Source: Tubiluchus corallicola
Lineage: Eukaryota > Priapulida > Priapulimorpha > Priapulimorphida > Tubiluchidae
Assembly: GCA_030141605.1 (NCBI GenBank)
Contig: JAQGDQ010000129.1
Span: 111,281-175,280 of the forward strand
Length of the DNA: 64,000 nucleotides
Direction: 5' to 3'
Shown here: one piece after another, positions 25,246 through 36,423 of the stretch
How positions within the stretch are numbered: position 1 is the first letter of the stretch
Layout of the letters: each line of letters opens with the position of its first letter
Program-made: the position numbers and the translations under genes
Notes under the pieces: model-generated
Databases searched by the model: none
Told to the model about the DNA's origin: nothing
The model's input: only the letters and a program-made list of their open reading frames with translations

Positions 25246-26264
25246 GAGCAATTATCGACCAATTTCACTTTTACCAATATTTTCTAAAATTTTAGAACGT
25301 TGTGTCCATAATCAATTAACAAGTTATATCACAAAACATAATATACTAATTAAAGAAAAGTTTGGTTTTCCTTCTAAAAGTTCTACCCAGTTAGCTTTAA
25401 TTAAAGTCACAGAAGAAATTGTTAAGATAATTGAAAAAAAAAACATGCTAGCTGGTATCTTCTGTGATTTATCAAAAGCTTTTGATAAAGGTAGATCACA
25501 GTTTTGTGGAATACAAGGACTTGCTCTTCAATGGTTTCATAGTTATCTCACAAACAGGTCTCAAGCTGTTGTAACAATACAATAATATAAATTCTGATAG
25601 TCGAGATATGCTGTATGCCGTTCCACAGGGATCCGTTTTAGGGTCGCTGTTATTTCTGTTATACATAAATGACATTAATAATATCACCAAGGCAAAATTT
25701 ATTTTGTTTTGCAGATGACACGAGTTTATTTCTGAAAATAAACAATCTAAATAGCGTACAAGAAATTAAAAATGCATTACTCACTATCTCTAATTGATTT
25801 CGCAATAACAAACTATCTTTAATTATCAGTAAAACTAAGCGCATAATTTTTAGACCGACAAATATTCCACAAAATCTAAATTTCATGATTGGTAATGTCA
25901 ACATCGAAATAGTAAAAAAATAAAATTCTTGGGGATAATTTTACAAGAACATCTAGACTGGACTTCTCATATTAAATATATTGGTAAAAAATATCAAAAC
26001 GTCTAGGAATCATTACTTATATCCGAGAGTATCTTTCAAAATCACACAAAATTAATTTATATAATAGCTTAATTCTTTCTTATCTTAATTACTGTTCCAT
26101 TCTTTGGGGAAAAACATATGTTTCAAAATTATCTAATCTAAAGGTAGCCCAAAGAAAATTTTTGCATATTCTTTATAAACAAAATAGAAGGGCACATATG
26201 GGTAACACCAATTTTAAAGAATGTAAAATATTATTAGTTGATGATTTAGTTAATTATAACCTAC

Positions 26265-26267
<3 letters not shown>

Positions 26268-26308
<41 letters not shown>
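26268..26308. repeat. (TA)n microsatellite inside the LINE
   Basis: About 20 TA units splitting the LINE C-terminal region. Confidence 0.95.
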
Positions 26309-26561
26309 GTGTATGTATAAAACAGTTAAAAACTACATCCAATCTTTTTTAATAATCCAGTTCAATTAAATGTTAATTCTCATAGCACTAGGACAAATGA
26401 ATGTGCAGTACTGCAGAACAAACACAGCCAGACATCATTTAACATTCACAGGGCCCCTACTATGGAATAAACTTTGCACAGAAATAAAAAGTGCTAAATC
26501 AGAACCTATAACCAAACGTAAATTTGGGAAATCAATTCTTAAGTCGTATGGGCCTAATTAG

Positions 26562-27230
26562 TCAATTTCTGTAATTGAAAATAACACATCATTATTATAG
26601 TTCAATATTTTTTATTGTTCAATATTTTAACACAATTTTTTTCGTAACACTGCAAAAATGGCTAATGTGGTTTATATCATCGAACCTGGCGCATTATCAC
26701 CATTAGCATCAATTCATTATCATTGTCATCAGCATTAATATCACCATCGTTGTTATCATTATCATCATCATCATTGACATCGTCATTATCGTTTTCTCGC
26801 ATCTGTTTACTTCGTTCCATTTAACGTATTTTTTGTTGTTGTTTATGTCATTAATTTAGCCTATCAAACTTGAACGTAGAAGTTAATTTCTTCTGCTGCG
26901 CTCATTGCACTGTAATGCATTGTTAATTTATAATTTTATAACTTTTATTTTTGTACAGTATTGTGCTAAATCTAAATCTTTTTCTAGACTCATGAGTGAA
27001 AAATTTTGCCTGAAATGGTTTGGATTAGTATTAATGGCTTTTTTGTATTTTAATGATGCCTATATTTTTTAAATGAAATTACTGTGATATTGCGTTCTTA
27101 TGCCTATTGAAATTTAGTTTCTCACCATGTTTGACAGTTTATGCTTTACAAGTTCGCGTGATGTTTATTTGTTTTTCGTTTGTCCTAAGTTTATCTTCTG
27201 TTTAACAGAATAAATTAAAAAAATAAGCTT
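26562..27230 (+). mobile_element. Probable LINE 3' untranslated region
   Basis: The stretch after the last LINE coding piece is non-coding and contains an imperfect ATC tract (26690-26790). It ends at about 27210-27228 with AATAAATTAAAAAAATAA, which could be the poly(A)-type end of the element. The boundary is inferred. Confidence 0.35.
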
Positions 27231-28020
27231 GCAACAAAATCAAGATTTTTATGATCTAATACATCATCTAAGGCCAATTAAAGTGATGAAAAATATTTTC
27301 GTAAACCAAAGGATTTTAACTTTATTCTTACACGGATTGTCAATTAAATTTTTACTTTTTTAATGTTACCATATCCTCTGATTCACAAGTATAAATTAGT
27401 TGTGCACGTTTCATGCTTTTATTGGCCGTGAGATGGCGAAACGTAGTTAAGCTGCAACAGGAAAGTGAGGCAACAGGCTCAAAATCTTGGACTCAGCGAC
27501 AAACGCGGCGTCATCACCATCGTCATCAGCGTGATCGTCGTCATCGTCATCATCGTCATTATTGTCTTCATCATCGTCGACATCAGCGTCATCGTCATCA
27601 TTGCCATCACCAAATTTTTACCAGTTTTTCTCTGCTCTTTGATGGACAACGACATGTTGTCCGCTTCATTGATGTACGTATTAATAAAAAACACTAACGT
27701 ACAGATCTAATGTTAAAATTTTACAGTTTTACGGTCATGATTACCAGTTATCAATTAATAAATCTAATAACATTAAATCCTTAACCAAAACGAAAAAAAT
27801 GTCGAAAAAATCGAAACTAGGGTTCACAAGCTATTCAGATTAAATTAAAATCTTTCTTCAGTTTTTGATCGAAAGAGCCTGCGTGATTGCATAATGATCA
27901 ATCATCTGAATCCCTTTGTCTCAAATCCAGACAAAAACGTGAGTATTTCGAATTTTCCTTTCGCAAGGCAAATTTGGTTCCAAAAATTTAAGAATCATAT
28001 AGGTTTAATTGCGCAATAAT
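27231..28020. other. Non-coding stretch with a (CRTCAT)n tract
   Basis: 27500-27605 is an imperfect CATCRTCRTC microsatellite. It produces long shadow frames on both strands, and no gene is supported. Confidence 0.5.
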
Positions 28021-28029
28021 TATATGGTG

Positions 28030-28340
28030 TGCAGACACTTCGGCACTGACATTTGGACACGTTTTGGCCACATTGGGTACTAACTGGACGTATTGGACGC
28101 ATAAGTAATCGAACGCACAAGCAGTTTGGACACAAAACACTTGATCACATAGGTCATTTTGAAGCATGGTATTTTGGACATCAACATTATTTGGACACAA
28201 GGTACTTTGGACATATAGGTAATTTAGGCACTTCGGTAATTTGAACTCGAGATAATTTGACATAGGAATTTGGACACCTAGATCAGTTGGACACAATGTA
28301 TTTTTGTCACATGAGCCGGACACATAACCCATTTGGATTT
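28030..28340 (+). repeat. Degenerate ~16-bp satellite, array 1 (word TTTGGACAC)
   Basis: About 20 units start with TTTGGACAC or a close variant (TTGATCAC, TTTAGGCAC, TTTGACAT) and are separated by variable AAGGTAA-like bases. The phase is 15-17 bp throughout. The consensus is roughly TTTGGACACAWAGGTAA. Individual units differ strongly, so simple repeat masking could miss it. The 114-codon - strand frame across it is not a gene. Confidence 0.8.
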
Positions 28341-28344
28341 TACG

Positions 28345-29400
28345 GGATGATGATGATTATGATTATGATGATGAACAAGATCAGGACTGAGAGTAGAAGG
28401 AAGAGGAAGCGGATGACAATTACAGTTATAATAATAAGGAAGAGGAGATAATGAAGTTAGTGATCTTATTAACAACAAGGAAAAGGTTATGATAAAGATG
28501 ATGTTACTTTTACCTATTCACGTGTTTATTTTTTCTTCCAATTCTAATTTGAGAGAATTTTAGTCTTCAATGAAAAACTTTTCTTTCCGATGTTCGTCGC
28601 TTTATGTTAACTAATATCTAAATACTATAAACACCTTAATCTATAATACATTATTATCACAATTGGCCGTTTCTCAGTGTGAAAAAGGTACGGCATTACT
28701 GTAACTGCCGTAGTTACTGTCATCACGTGCGGATATCCGCGTACCATGAAAATGCCCTAATAGTTACTGTTCAGATAGATGAGTTCAAGTTAACGAGAAA
28801 AAAATGTTATCCAAACCAATGTTCAAACCTTTCATAAATCAATTTAATACATTTAATTGTTAAAAATTTTGTTTTAGTTTGCAGGTATTACATTTTGGAC
28901 AATGATGAGAGCTTTGTAATAGAAATCAAATTAAATTAGTTATTATTTCATTGCTAATATGCGCACTTGCGACTTCCTTTATAATATAATTAAAGTCAGA
29001 TTCTCTTATCATCAGTTTATTCAAACCATTGTTTAGCCTACGGTTTTTTGAAACATTTGATCATTTGGATTTCGCCCAAAAACAAATACTTTTCTGCGCA
29101 CGAGCACCGACGTTCCCGCCCTCCAAAATCTTTATGGTGGAAAATCAAAAGTCGGACTCGTTACGCCCTTGATATACACGCGTAGATCTTAGCAATGCAC
29201 GACGCATCCAATTTTTCGAAGAATGGTAGAGAAGTTTGGCTTTAAAACCTTCAAAAGTACCCTCTAAAGAGAAAAAGTCGAGAAAAACAACCCCTTACTG
29301 TGCCGATAGATCCCATTGAACACGATTACCAAATCTGATTGTGATCTGATCGCTAATTACGAAGCCTTAGAACTTTTTATAAAGTGTGTACAACAACAAC
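28345..29400. other. Non-coding spacer between satellite arrays
   Basis: It contains an ATG/ATT-rich patch (28345-28500) and a palindromic CGGATATCCG at about 28731. No gene is supported. Confidence 0.4.
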
Positions 29401-29445
29401 GATAGCGACAACGATAACGATAATGATGACAACAACAACAACAAC

Positions 29446-29499
<54 letters not shown>

Positions 29500-29510
29500 G
29501 TAACAACAAC
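29395..29510. repeat. (CAA)n microsatellite
   Basis: CAA units with GAT/GAC interruptions at the 5' end. Confidence 0.95.
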
Positions 29511-29582
29511 GCGATGACTAAATACTTGTCACCATACTCACGGTCGGTGCAAAAAGATCGTTATATTAACATGCGCCTGTCC

Positions 29583-29830
29583 CTAACAATGTACAACTAA
29601 ATAACTTATGTTGCTAAATGGTGACATGTCCCAATCCATGCCAAATGGAACTTTGTCTAAACAGCGTGTCCAAACTAACTGGCGTCGAAATGACCTTTGA
29701 GTCCAAACTGCCTTGTGTCTAAATAACTGTGTGGCCATGCTAACTTTGTCCAAACAACCTACTAATCCAAAAGTATCTGTGTTCAAATAACTTATGCGTC
29801 AAAAATGTTTGTGTCGAAATAGCCTATTAT
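29583..29830 (-). repeat. Degenerate ~16-bp satellite, array 2 (inverted relative to array 1)
   Basis: About 15 units carry GTGTCCAAA or variants (GTCTAAA, GTTCAAATAAC, GTCGAAAT), again every 15-18 bp. GTGTCCAAA is the exact reverse complement of the array 1 word, so the two arrays are the same satellite in opposite orientation, about 1.5 kb apart centre to centre. There is no coding sequence. Confidence 0.8.
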
Positions 29831-30055
29831 GCGCTAGCACCGCAAACTATCACGTAACATAAGAAATAACAAGAAAATTTAAACAGGAACACGGAATTAT
29901 AGCTAAATAATAAACAACTCCATGCTAGGGATTCAAAGTACAAAGCTAAGGTGAAGAGAAACAGGTTTATCTTTAATTGATACGCTATGCAGACTAATTG
30001 ATCTATATTTAGGCAAAGTCCTACATTCCGCTGTGTGTTCTGTACCAAGGTGTAC

Positions 30056-30480
<425 letters not shown>

Positions 30481-30539
30481 TGTCACGTGGAAGTGTTAGT
30501 TACGAAAGGCGCACATCTGTGAAAGTTGCTATTGTATAA

Positions 30540-31105
30540 CACCTGAGGCATGCGCAAAAAACTTCTTACTTCTCGCTAACATCCTTTTGTTGAGGTCCTA
30601 TTGTGTGCTGATTACTACTGGAAGTAAATACTTATTACAGATGGTAACTACATTCAAATAGTAACAGTCAGTAATATGCAACATAAATCATTAATCCTCA
30701 TTCACAGCATAGCTTGTGTCTAAAACACCTGTGTCCAACGCCCCTGCAACCTAATTACATTCTTGCATTCATGTTATCTTTCTTTTGCCTCATTGTTTCA
30801 GCTTCAATGATATATTAATGCATTGCATATTAGAGTGAGAAACAGACGGTATATAAGAAATCTATAAAGTTTTGCGATCTGCATTTTCTATTATTTCACC
30901 AGTTATACCAGTTTCAGATTATAACCACTGTAATGGTTTCCAGCATCACTGTAAGATTCAGTATTTATCAATGTCAGCCGCTCCAGTTTAACGTTTATTT
31001 TCATACAGCGCTATTACTATTATAATTAGTTTTAGCTTAACACTAAGCACATTTCTTGAGTGCTTCGGGTTTATACAACTCTTTCCGTTGAGAACTAACA
31101 TCATC
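30540..31105. other. Non-coding stretch with a short 16-bp-satellite remnant
   Basis: Around 30712-30752, TTGTGTCTAAAACACCT followed by GTGTCCAACGCCCCT gives two or three units related to the array at 29583. Nothing else is recognised. Confidence 0.4.
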
Positions 31106-31109
31106 CGCC

Positions 31110-31247
31110 ATGAATTCTTGTATTTACACGTTTTCTATGCTAGGTTTAATTCCCCTTGTTGATGAACCGCCTAGGAGAGCAAGTTTTTCTCCTCGCGTGT
31201 TTGATGTCCAGTTTTGCGCATCCGCTCGGGCAGATTTTCTTCTTTAG
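31110..31247 (+). CDS. Possible small ORF or exon (45 codons)
   Basis: The ATG lies in a near-ideal context (CATCCGCCATGA). The frame encodes a 45-residue peptide with PLVDEPPRRASFSPRVFDVQ in its middle, ending at TAG. The sequence is less AT-rich than its flanks. I recognise no family, and no splice partners were found. It may be a short ORF in a longer transcript or chance. Confidence 0.2.
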   Translation: MNSCIYTFSMLGLIPLVDEPPRRASFSPRVFDVQFCASARADFLL

Positions 31248-31499
31248 CTAGGGCAGGCCACGTAATTCAGGGGCGACGTCCTCAGTTTGCTTTCAGTAAT
31301 CTCCTTGGCAAGTCTATATTGCTGATAAAACGATTATAGGTCATGTCTGCAAGAATATAAATAAGCGAAAGGAGTTAGAAAAGGTGAAACAATGACGACA
31401 ATTCATGCATCTGTTATGAAAACGCTGTCCAGGGTTAAAACGGAAGACATTAAAACAGTGAAAAGAAACAAAAAAGAGGGAATGGAGAGAGAAAGAGGA

Positions 31500-31524
31500 A
31501 GGAAGAAAGAGATGAGGAATGAAT

Positions 31525-31567
<43 letters not shown>
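31500..31567. repeat. GA-rich microsatellite
   Basis: Purine-rich sequence (from about 31460) resolving into (GA)n at 31526-31567. Confidence 0.9.
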
Positions 31568-31569
<2 letters not shown>

Positions 31570-31570
<1 letters not shown>

Positions 31571-32330
31571 GGGGGAGAACTTTTCATGCTTTTTAATCTG
31601 CATTAAAACAATTACATATTTTATAAGCTGTGTATTAATAATTCTGCAATATTGTCTTAGAAAAGACAACACTGCAGTCACTTCACTAGTTTAATTAATA
31701 AATACAGGACAGATTGACAAGTGCACTACTGCACGACTAATTTTTCAAGTTCCAAAGCTGTCGCGCAGCTTTTCTAAAGCAGGATCTAGATGAGACTTGA
31801 CTAGACTTCGAGATGCCGTCATCTCTTCCTACACATCAAAACAAAATCGTAATCTGCTGAGTAGAGGGGGGCGTTTCTGGACCCAGGTAGTAAAGAATCA
31901 ACCATGAAGCACAGAGCGCACACAACCTTGAGATTATAAATGACCAAGCCCAGTAAACCAGATTGTTCAGTGGTTTTCGATTAGAATTCTGTTTTAGGCC
32001 AAGTGTTTGCAGCCGTCCACATAGGCATGATTGTAAACCCAGTGTTGGAAAGCTTCCTGTCTGAAAGTTACTTGTTTACAAATCTATTTGATTTTAAAAG
32101 ATTTTTAGCATGAAAGTTTATTAGTATATATGTGGCAAAGTGTAAAATAAACATAATTTGTATTGAATCACACAATTCCTAGATATTTTATACATTACCT
32201 AGGCATGGTATGAAATTGTATGAAATACACAAAACGACTTAGTCTGTGTACCAAATTAAGCAAGCAGTCCAAGTAAACCAGCGAGTTAATTGTTTTATAG
32301 GCAATGAACGCAACGTCACATTTCTGACAT
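31570..32330. other. Non-coding stretch
   Basis: No supported gene. CCTAGG-containing words at 32190-32210 and 32360 resemble those in the 33.1 and 34.3 kb repeats. Confidence 0.35.
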
Positions 32331-32335
32331 GCTGT

Positions 32336-32640
32336 TCTATCAGGTGAACTATCTTCGATACCTAGGAAGCATGCTTTCCAACAAATACACTTCCCAAAAA
32401 AGGTTGGAGCATAGAATATGAACAGCTAATTTGGCGTTTTGGAAACTTACGAAACGAGTCTTTGAGAGCAAAGATCTAAACCTAGCTCATGATTTACCAA
32501 GATGTCATCTTCTTAGTCTTGCTCTATGCGGTTGTAAATCTCGATTTATCGTGACCAGAAGGCCAGGCTTCCTCGTGAAAATCTCTTCACTGAATTCACA
32601 ACTGTCAAAAGATCACACTCAGATAAACAAGAAATAAAAT
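32336..32640 (+). mobile_element. LINE remnant, 3' part of reverse transcriptase
   Basis: Reading from about 32341 gives VNYLRYLGSMLSN, then HRI, a stop, TANLAFWKLTKRVFESKDLNL, and a degraded LALCGCKS in place of the usual LLYGCESW. This order (YLGS, AF-KL-KRVF, YGCE-W) is characteristic of the C-terminal RT region of non-LTR elements that lack introns. Stops and deletions show that it is dead. Its subtype differs from the 25 kb and 53 kb elements. Confidence 0.7.
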
Positions 32641-32686
32641 AAAATCGAAAACCAAGCCTAGGAGCTTTCCCACAAACATCGGTTAA

Positions 32687-33007
32687 TCTACAACTACAAA
32701 GCTGCAACGGAGCCCGGTATTTCGAAGCCGAAAAAGGGGGAGAAGAAAAGTGGCAACGCGCCAAGATCAAGATTCGACAAACTCAACTGCCTACGAAAAA
32801 GTCTCGAATACTCGTAAGAGTCAAAGCATGTTTCATGCTAGAATGGGTTTCCTGAATATTCAACGTCACCACGAAAGAAGAGGAATGACACTGAAAGTTA
32901 AATTCTTAGATACGAGAAAAGGCCAGCAAATATATTTGCCACACAAATTTGCAAGCACGTTGAACATTCAGCCGTTCCCCAAAGAAATACTGTCATATTT
33001 TGAGTAA
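32687..33007 (+). pseudogene. Transposon-like basic ORF, no clear start
   Basis: The frame is open for 106 codons between stops. It begins with a basic stretch (FRSRKRGRRK) and ends with MTLKVKFLDTRKGQQIYLPH followed by KFASTLN and PKEILSYFE. The KG-x-x-IYLP-x-x-FA pattern resembles a short domain found in ORFs of invertebrate mobile elements, from memory and without a search. It lies directly after a LINE remnant. No in-frame ATG precedes the basic region, so it is either a 5'-truncated relic or an exon. Confidence 0.35.
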
Positions 33008-33114
33008 TATTTTATAAAGACATAAAATACCATGTAGGAACAAGTTATTTAACGTTCTACAAATTGCCTAGGAAAAGAATATCAATTACCTAAGAATTAT
33101 GGTGCTTTGCTTAG

Positions 33115-33220
33115 TTATGGTACAATGCCTAACAAAAGTGTAGAAAAACTATTTTAGACATTTTGCCTAGTTTGTTTGGGCGCTTAGGCATTTTATAGAA
33201 TACCCGATTTCACACTTACC
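33115..33220 (+). repeat. Dispersed ~110-bp repeat Y, copy 1
   Basis: AATGCCTAACAAAAGTG, then CTATTTTAGACATTTTGC, then CATTTTATAGAATACCC and TTTCACACTTACC appear here. The same order recurs at 34262-34378 (AATGCCTAGGAAAAGTG, TTATTTTAGACGCTTTGC, CATTCTATAGAACGCCC, TTTCATGCGTTAC). It is non-coding. Confidence 0.65.
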
Positions 33221-34250
33221 TCTGTAACACACATAATGTCAAATAATACAAAAGTCAATTTACGCAAAACCATTCTTGGACTTTGAATACACTTTTTCAG
33301 GACATTTATGGAAGTTTTAGGTAGTGTAGAAATACAACAAATGGTCAATTGTTTTGACATACGTTTCCTAGACATTCCTTGATATACATTTCCATGCGAA
33401 ACCGGGTGGAGCTGATAAGTATGGTTCATGGGAATTTACAGAAAATTCGTCAGATAAACGTGCAGAAAGAGCAAAAATTTGATTATAAACTGCCAGGTTA
33501 CTCTTCTTGCATCCTCCGTACCAGTGGAACACGTACTGAGATAGTAAAAAGCACCTACCAGACCACCGGAACCATTACATCCCAGCGCATTTATAGACGT
33601 CAGTATGAAATGGCTTCGTAATGGACAGAACCATTACAGTGCAGGTGTAAGATGAAAACAAATGGCATTTCGCCGTCGTTACAATCTTTTGAGGAACGTG
33701 TGAAAAAAGCCATCTTTGAAGGTACTTGGAAATTTGAATTGCAATTACATTCGTTCATTCCTTCGTTGGCCCTATTCTTGTATCCGAGAATTCGAGTTCG
33801 GCATAGTTACGTACCAAAACGCCATGTGTCCAAATGTCTGTGTCAAAATATCCGCACAGCCGTTCGTCTTCTGTGCGGGTTTTCGTTGATGGCTCATGAA
33901 ATCAATTCTTGCACGAAACATTCGAGAGTTGGTGGGGCACAGCAAAGTTTGTCGAATTTTGATCTTGCCTTTTGTCACTTTTCTTCTTCTTTCCTTTGGT
34001 TTCGTAATACTGCGTTCAGTTGGGTATGATCTTATGCCAGTTGGAATGCTGCTGACTTGGTTTCGAATGTTTTAACTACGATTCCTATTCATTTCAGAAT
34101 CAATTCCAATTGATAGTTGTAGCGACAAAGAGGATATCCTCGTGGTTTTCCATACGTGAAAGAGTATGTGTATGAAAGTGTGATAGCGTCACAGCAAAAA
34201 ACATTTATTTCGTACATTTCTCGAAATGCATAGCTAGTAATTTGATGAAA
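33221..34250. other. Unassigned sequence between the Y repeats
   Basis: Open frames at 33379-33621 (80 codons) and 33652-34029 (125 codons) have no recognisable motif. 33811-33860 is a short run of the ~16-bp satellite (GTACCAAAAC, GTGTCCAAAT, GTGTCAAAAT), which argues against the 125-codon frame being a gene. Confidence 0.35.
33811..33860 (-). repeat. Short ~16-bp satellite run linking two word families
   Basis: The units GTACCAAAACGCCAT, GTGTCCAAATGTCT and GTGTCAAAATATCC stand side by side. They bridge the GTGTCCAAA arrays (28-30 kb) and the GTACCAAA array (44.5 kb). Confidence 0.6.
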
Positions 34251-34261
34251 TGTCAACGTAT

Positions 34262-34378
34262 ATAATGCCTAGGAAAAGTGAAAAAAAATTATTTTAGACG
34301 CTTTGCGTGACGTGTTAATGCACTCAAAAAATGCAAAAACATTCTATAGAACGCCCAGTTTCATGCGTTACTTGCAAT
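34262..34378 (+). repeat. Dispersed ~110-bp repeat Y, copy 2
   Basis: The second copy of the repeat at 33115-33220, direct orientation, 1.15 kb downstream, with a few small indels. See that entry for matching words. Confidence 0.65.
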
Positions 34379-34379
34379 T

Positions 34380-35390
34380 CTAGACTAGCATAGCTGCCTA
34401 ATACAATTTTGGATGAGACTATTTCTCCATACGGTTTCAAAAGTGCCCTATTATCTTTAAAATTTATTAAATTTTACAATGCAATTACAATGGGAAATTG
34501 GAAACCAAATGACAATTTGATGGCTGATTCACTGATCCAAGAGAATTTTAGTTGAACTGGACCTGGCTTCAGAAGTCTATTACAGGGATGTTAATTCACG
34601 CCTTCATACGAGGCTCTTTTCTGCATATAGCAATTAGCTAAGCAGCGATTTTACACCTGTTCTTTGGCGTCTCTATGGTGGCAGAAGAAAGTGACACAAA
34701 ACTTAAAATGTAGACGCAAAAAGTTTTCAACTATCGAGAGTTTACAACAAGATAAGTATCCTAGGTTAAACAGCTGCAAAAAAATTGAAAATCTAATTAA
34801 GGACTCATGTGTATTTTGTTGTTTCTTGCGGGAGTAGTAGGTCTTACAATGTCATAGCACTTTTCTTTTTATGCTCCTTTTACTGCCTTTCACCTACCAG
34901 GTGAGAATTTTTGCCCTTTTGTAGTTTTTTTATTTTACAAGTACCTAAAACAATGTCATTTTCTTTCATTGAATGTATTGAATCATTAAGAAAGCTAATT
35001 AATATGTATGCTACGCCGCAACATTACCTGAAGCTGAGTAGACTAAGAGAGATGTACTAATTAGTGCACGAAAAGATTGTAACTTGTAACAAGTGCAATG
35101 CAATTAGGAATTGGGCAGTTAATTAACGAATAGACTAAGTACTCTCAACATATTGAGTTCTGTCTCTAATCACACAGTATAGTATTACCAGCGAACTTAT
35201 TTTTAGTTTGCAAATTGGAATATCGAACATTATAGCCATTAATCTAGCATGCAACTATTTGTAGTAACGTATACTGCACAACAGCTCGCAACATGTTAAA
35301 TGACTTCTGTCAACTGATTAGTGTTCACTATACAACTGCCTACACTGATGTCACGCTTACCATCATGCACTTGTACTTGAAGTTTTATTT
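34380..35390. other. Non-coding stretch
   Basis: No supported gene or recognised repeat. Confidence 0.35.
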
Positions 35391-35399
35391 TATACATAA

Positions 35400-36110
35400 A
35401 ACATCAATAAACCAAATCAAGTAACCAATCGATGATTAATCGAGACAAATCCTTGTTCAGCCCTAATTTAAGCTATGTTTGCCAAATCCATTTCAAATCT
35501 AACGTGTCCTGATTTGTTTCAGTCAATTTAATATAATTTACTAACTTAGTCCAATCTGATCCGATCAAATGAAATCAAAACTTTGCTAGATTTGGCATCC
35601 ATAACTACGAACATAAACATACATATGATTGACGAATTCATGATTGACAAATGAATGAGAGCTAAATTTTTCTTTATTAAATTCTAAATTTCAGCAAGCA
35701 AAACATGCTTTCCGAAGCTCGTTTTTGACTCATTTTTATGTTTAAACAGACTTTTAAAACAACAATAACCAAACTTAATACAAACACATCAAAACAATTC
35801 TTGTCAGGCTACTCATCCAAAACAATGAAGGAGGAGTACAAATGGGCTTTGAAATAATTTAATAAAGAAAAGTTGAGATATCATCCATGAATCCATCAAT
35901 CATATTTATGTTCTATTCAAACCAAATCAAGTTAAATCAAAACAAATTTAATCTAATGTAATCAGGCCTATCCTGACATATTTTGCATGTACTTAATCTA
36001 GCTCAGTCCATTCCAATCTATTCTAATCCAGCTTCAAATAAACTACCGCTAAAATATGATCCATTTGATTTGATCCACTCCAAGCCAGTGTAATACCAGT
36101 CCACGTCGGA
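35400..36110. repeat. Degenerate AATC/AATCA-rich low-complexity tract
   Basis: Words such as ACCAAATCAAGT (35413 and 35932), TCCAATCTGATCCGATC, TAATCTAATGTAATC, CATTCCAATCTATTCTAATC and TTTGATTTGATCCACTCC recur at irregular 5-10 bp spacing over about 700 bp. This looks like a decayed pentamer or hexamer repeat. There is no open frame. Confidence 0.5.
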
Positions 36111-36423
36111 TACTTAATTCACCAGGCCTGGTTACGAAATGGCTGAATGACCATCATAGAGACTAATTCGGGTCGAATTTATCGACCATATGCATTATAT
36201 GGCACAGGGTATTCGTCACGTCGAGGGAACATATGCACCCGCGAGTGGCTAAGGCACCTCTGCAGGGATTCGGTTCTTCCATGTCCATTAACAATTTATG
36301 GAAAGGCAAATAATATTTTAAGTTTCATATGATCCTATTTATCACGATCCAAACCAGTCCACTTTATTGGAAGTGTAATATAGATTTGCTTACAACTTTA
36401 AAAATCAGTTCTAAGAGAAATCA

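Larger units (their letters stand above)
25193..26561 (+). mobile_element. Decayed non-LTR retrotransposon (jockey/CR1/L2-like), RT region
   Basis: Conceptual reading across frames gives the reverse-transcriptase blocks in order. They are NPSNYRPISLLP (about 25228-25275), CVHNQL, GFPSKSSTQLAL, FCDLSKAFDK (about 25460-25489), AVPQGSVLG (about 25615-25643), FADDTSLF (25708-25731), and later NYCSILWGK and GPLLWNKL near the C-terminus. A deletion removes the residues after SKAFDK, an extra T shifts frame just before FADD, and other frameshifts and stops are present. A (TA)n tract at about 26268-26308 interrupts the C-terminal part. The endonuclease ORF is missing, so the copy is 5'-truncated and dead. 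Confidence 0.85.

Noticed and set aside
27988-28332. 114-codon Cys-rich - strand frame (NTLCPTDLGVQ...)
   Set aside because: It lies wholly on the degenerate 16-bp satellite. The apparent peptide periodicity comes from the repeat, not a Cys-rich protein.
28030-28340. Regularly spaced repeats resembling a CRISPR-like array
   Set aside because: Words are only ~9 nt with ~7-nt spacers, degenerate, and in a eukaryotic genome without cas genes.
33652-34029. 125-codon + strand frame as a gene
   Set aside because: Part of it is a run of the 16-bp satellite, and no domain is visible.
36195-36290. GCGAGTGGCTAAGGCACC with GGGATTCGGTTC as a Ser-type tRNA gene
   Set aside because: A-box-like and weak B-box-like words are too close together and no cloverleaf forms by eye.
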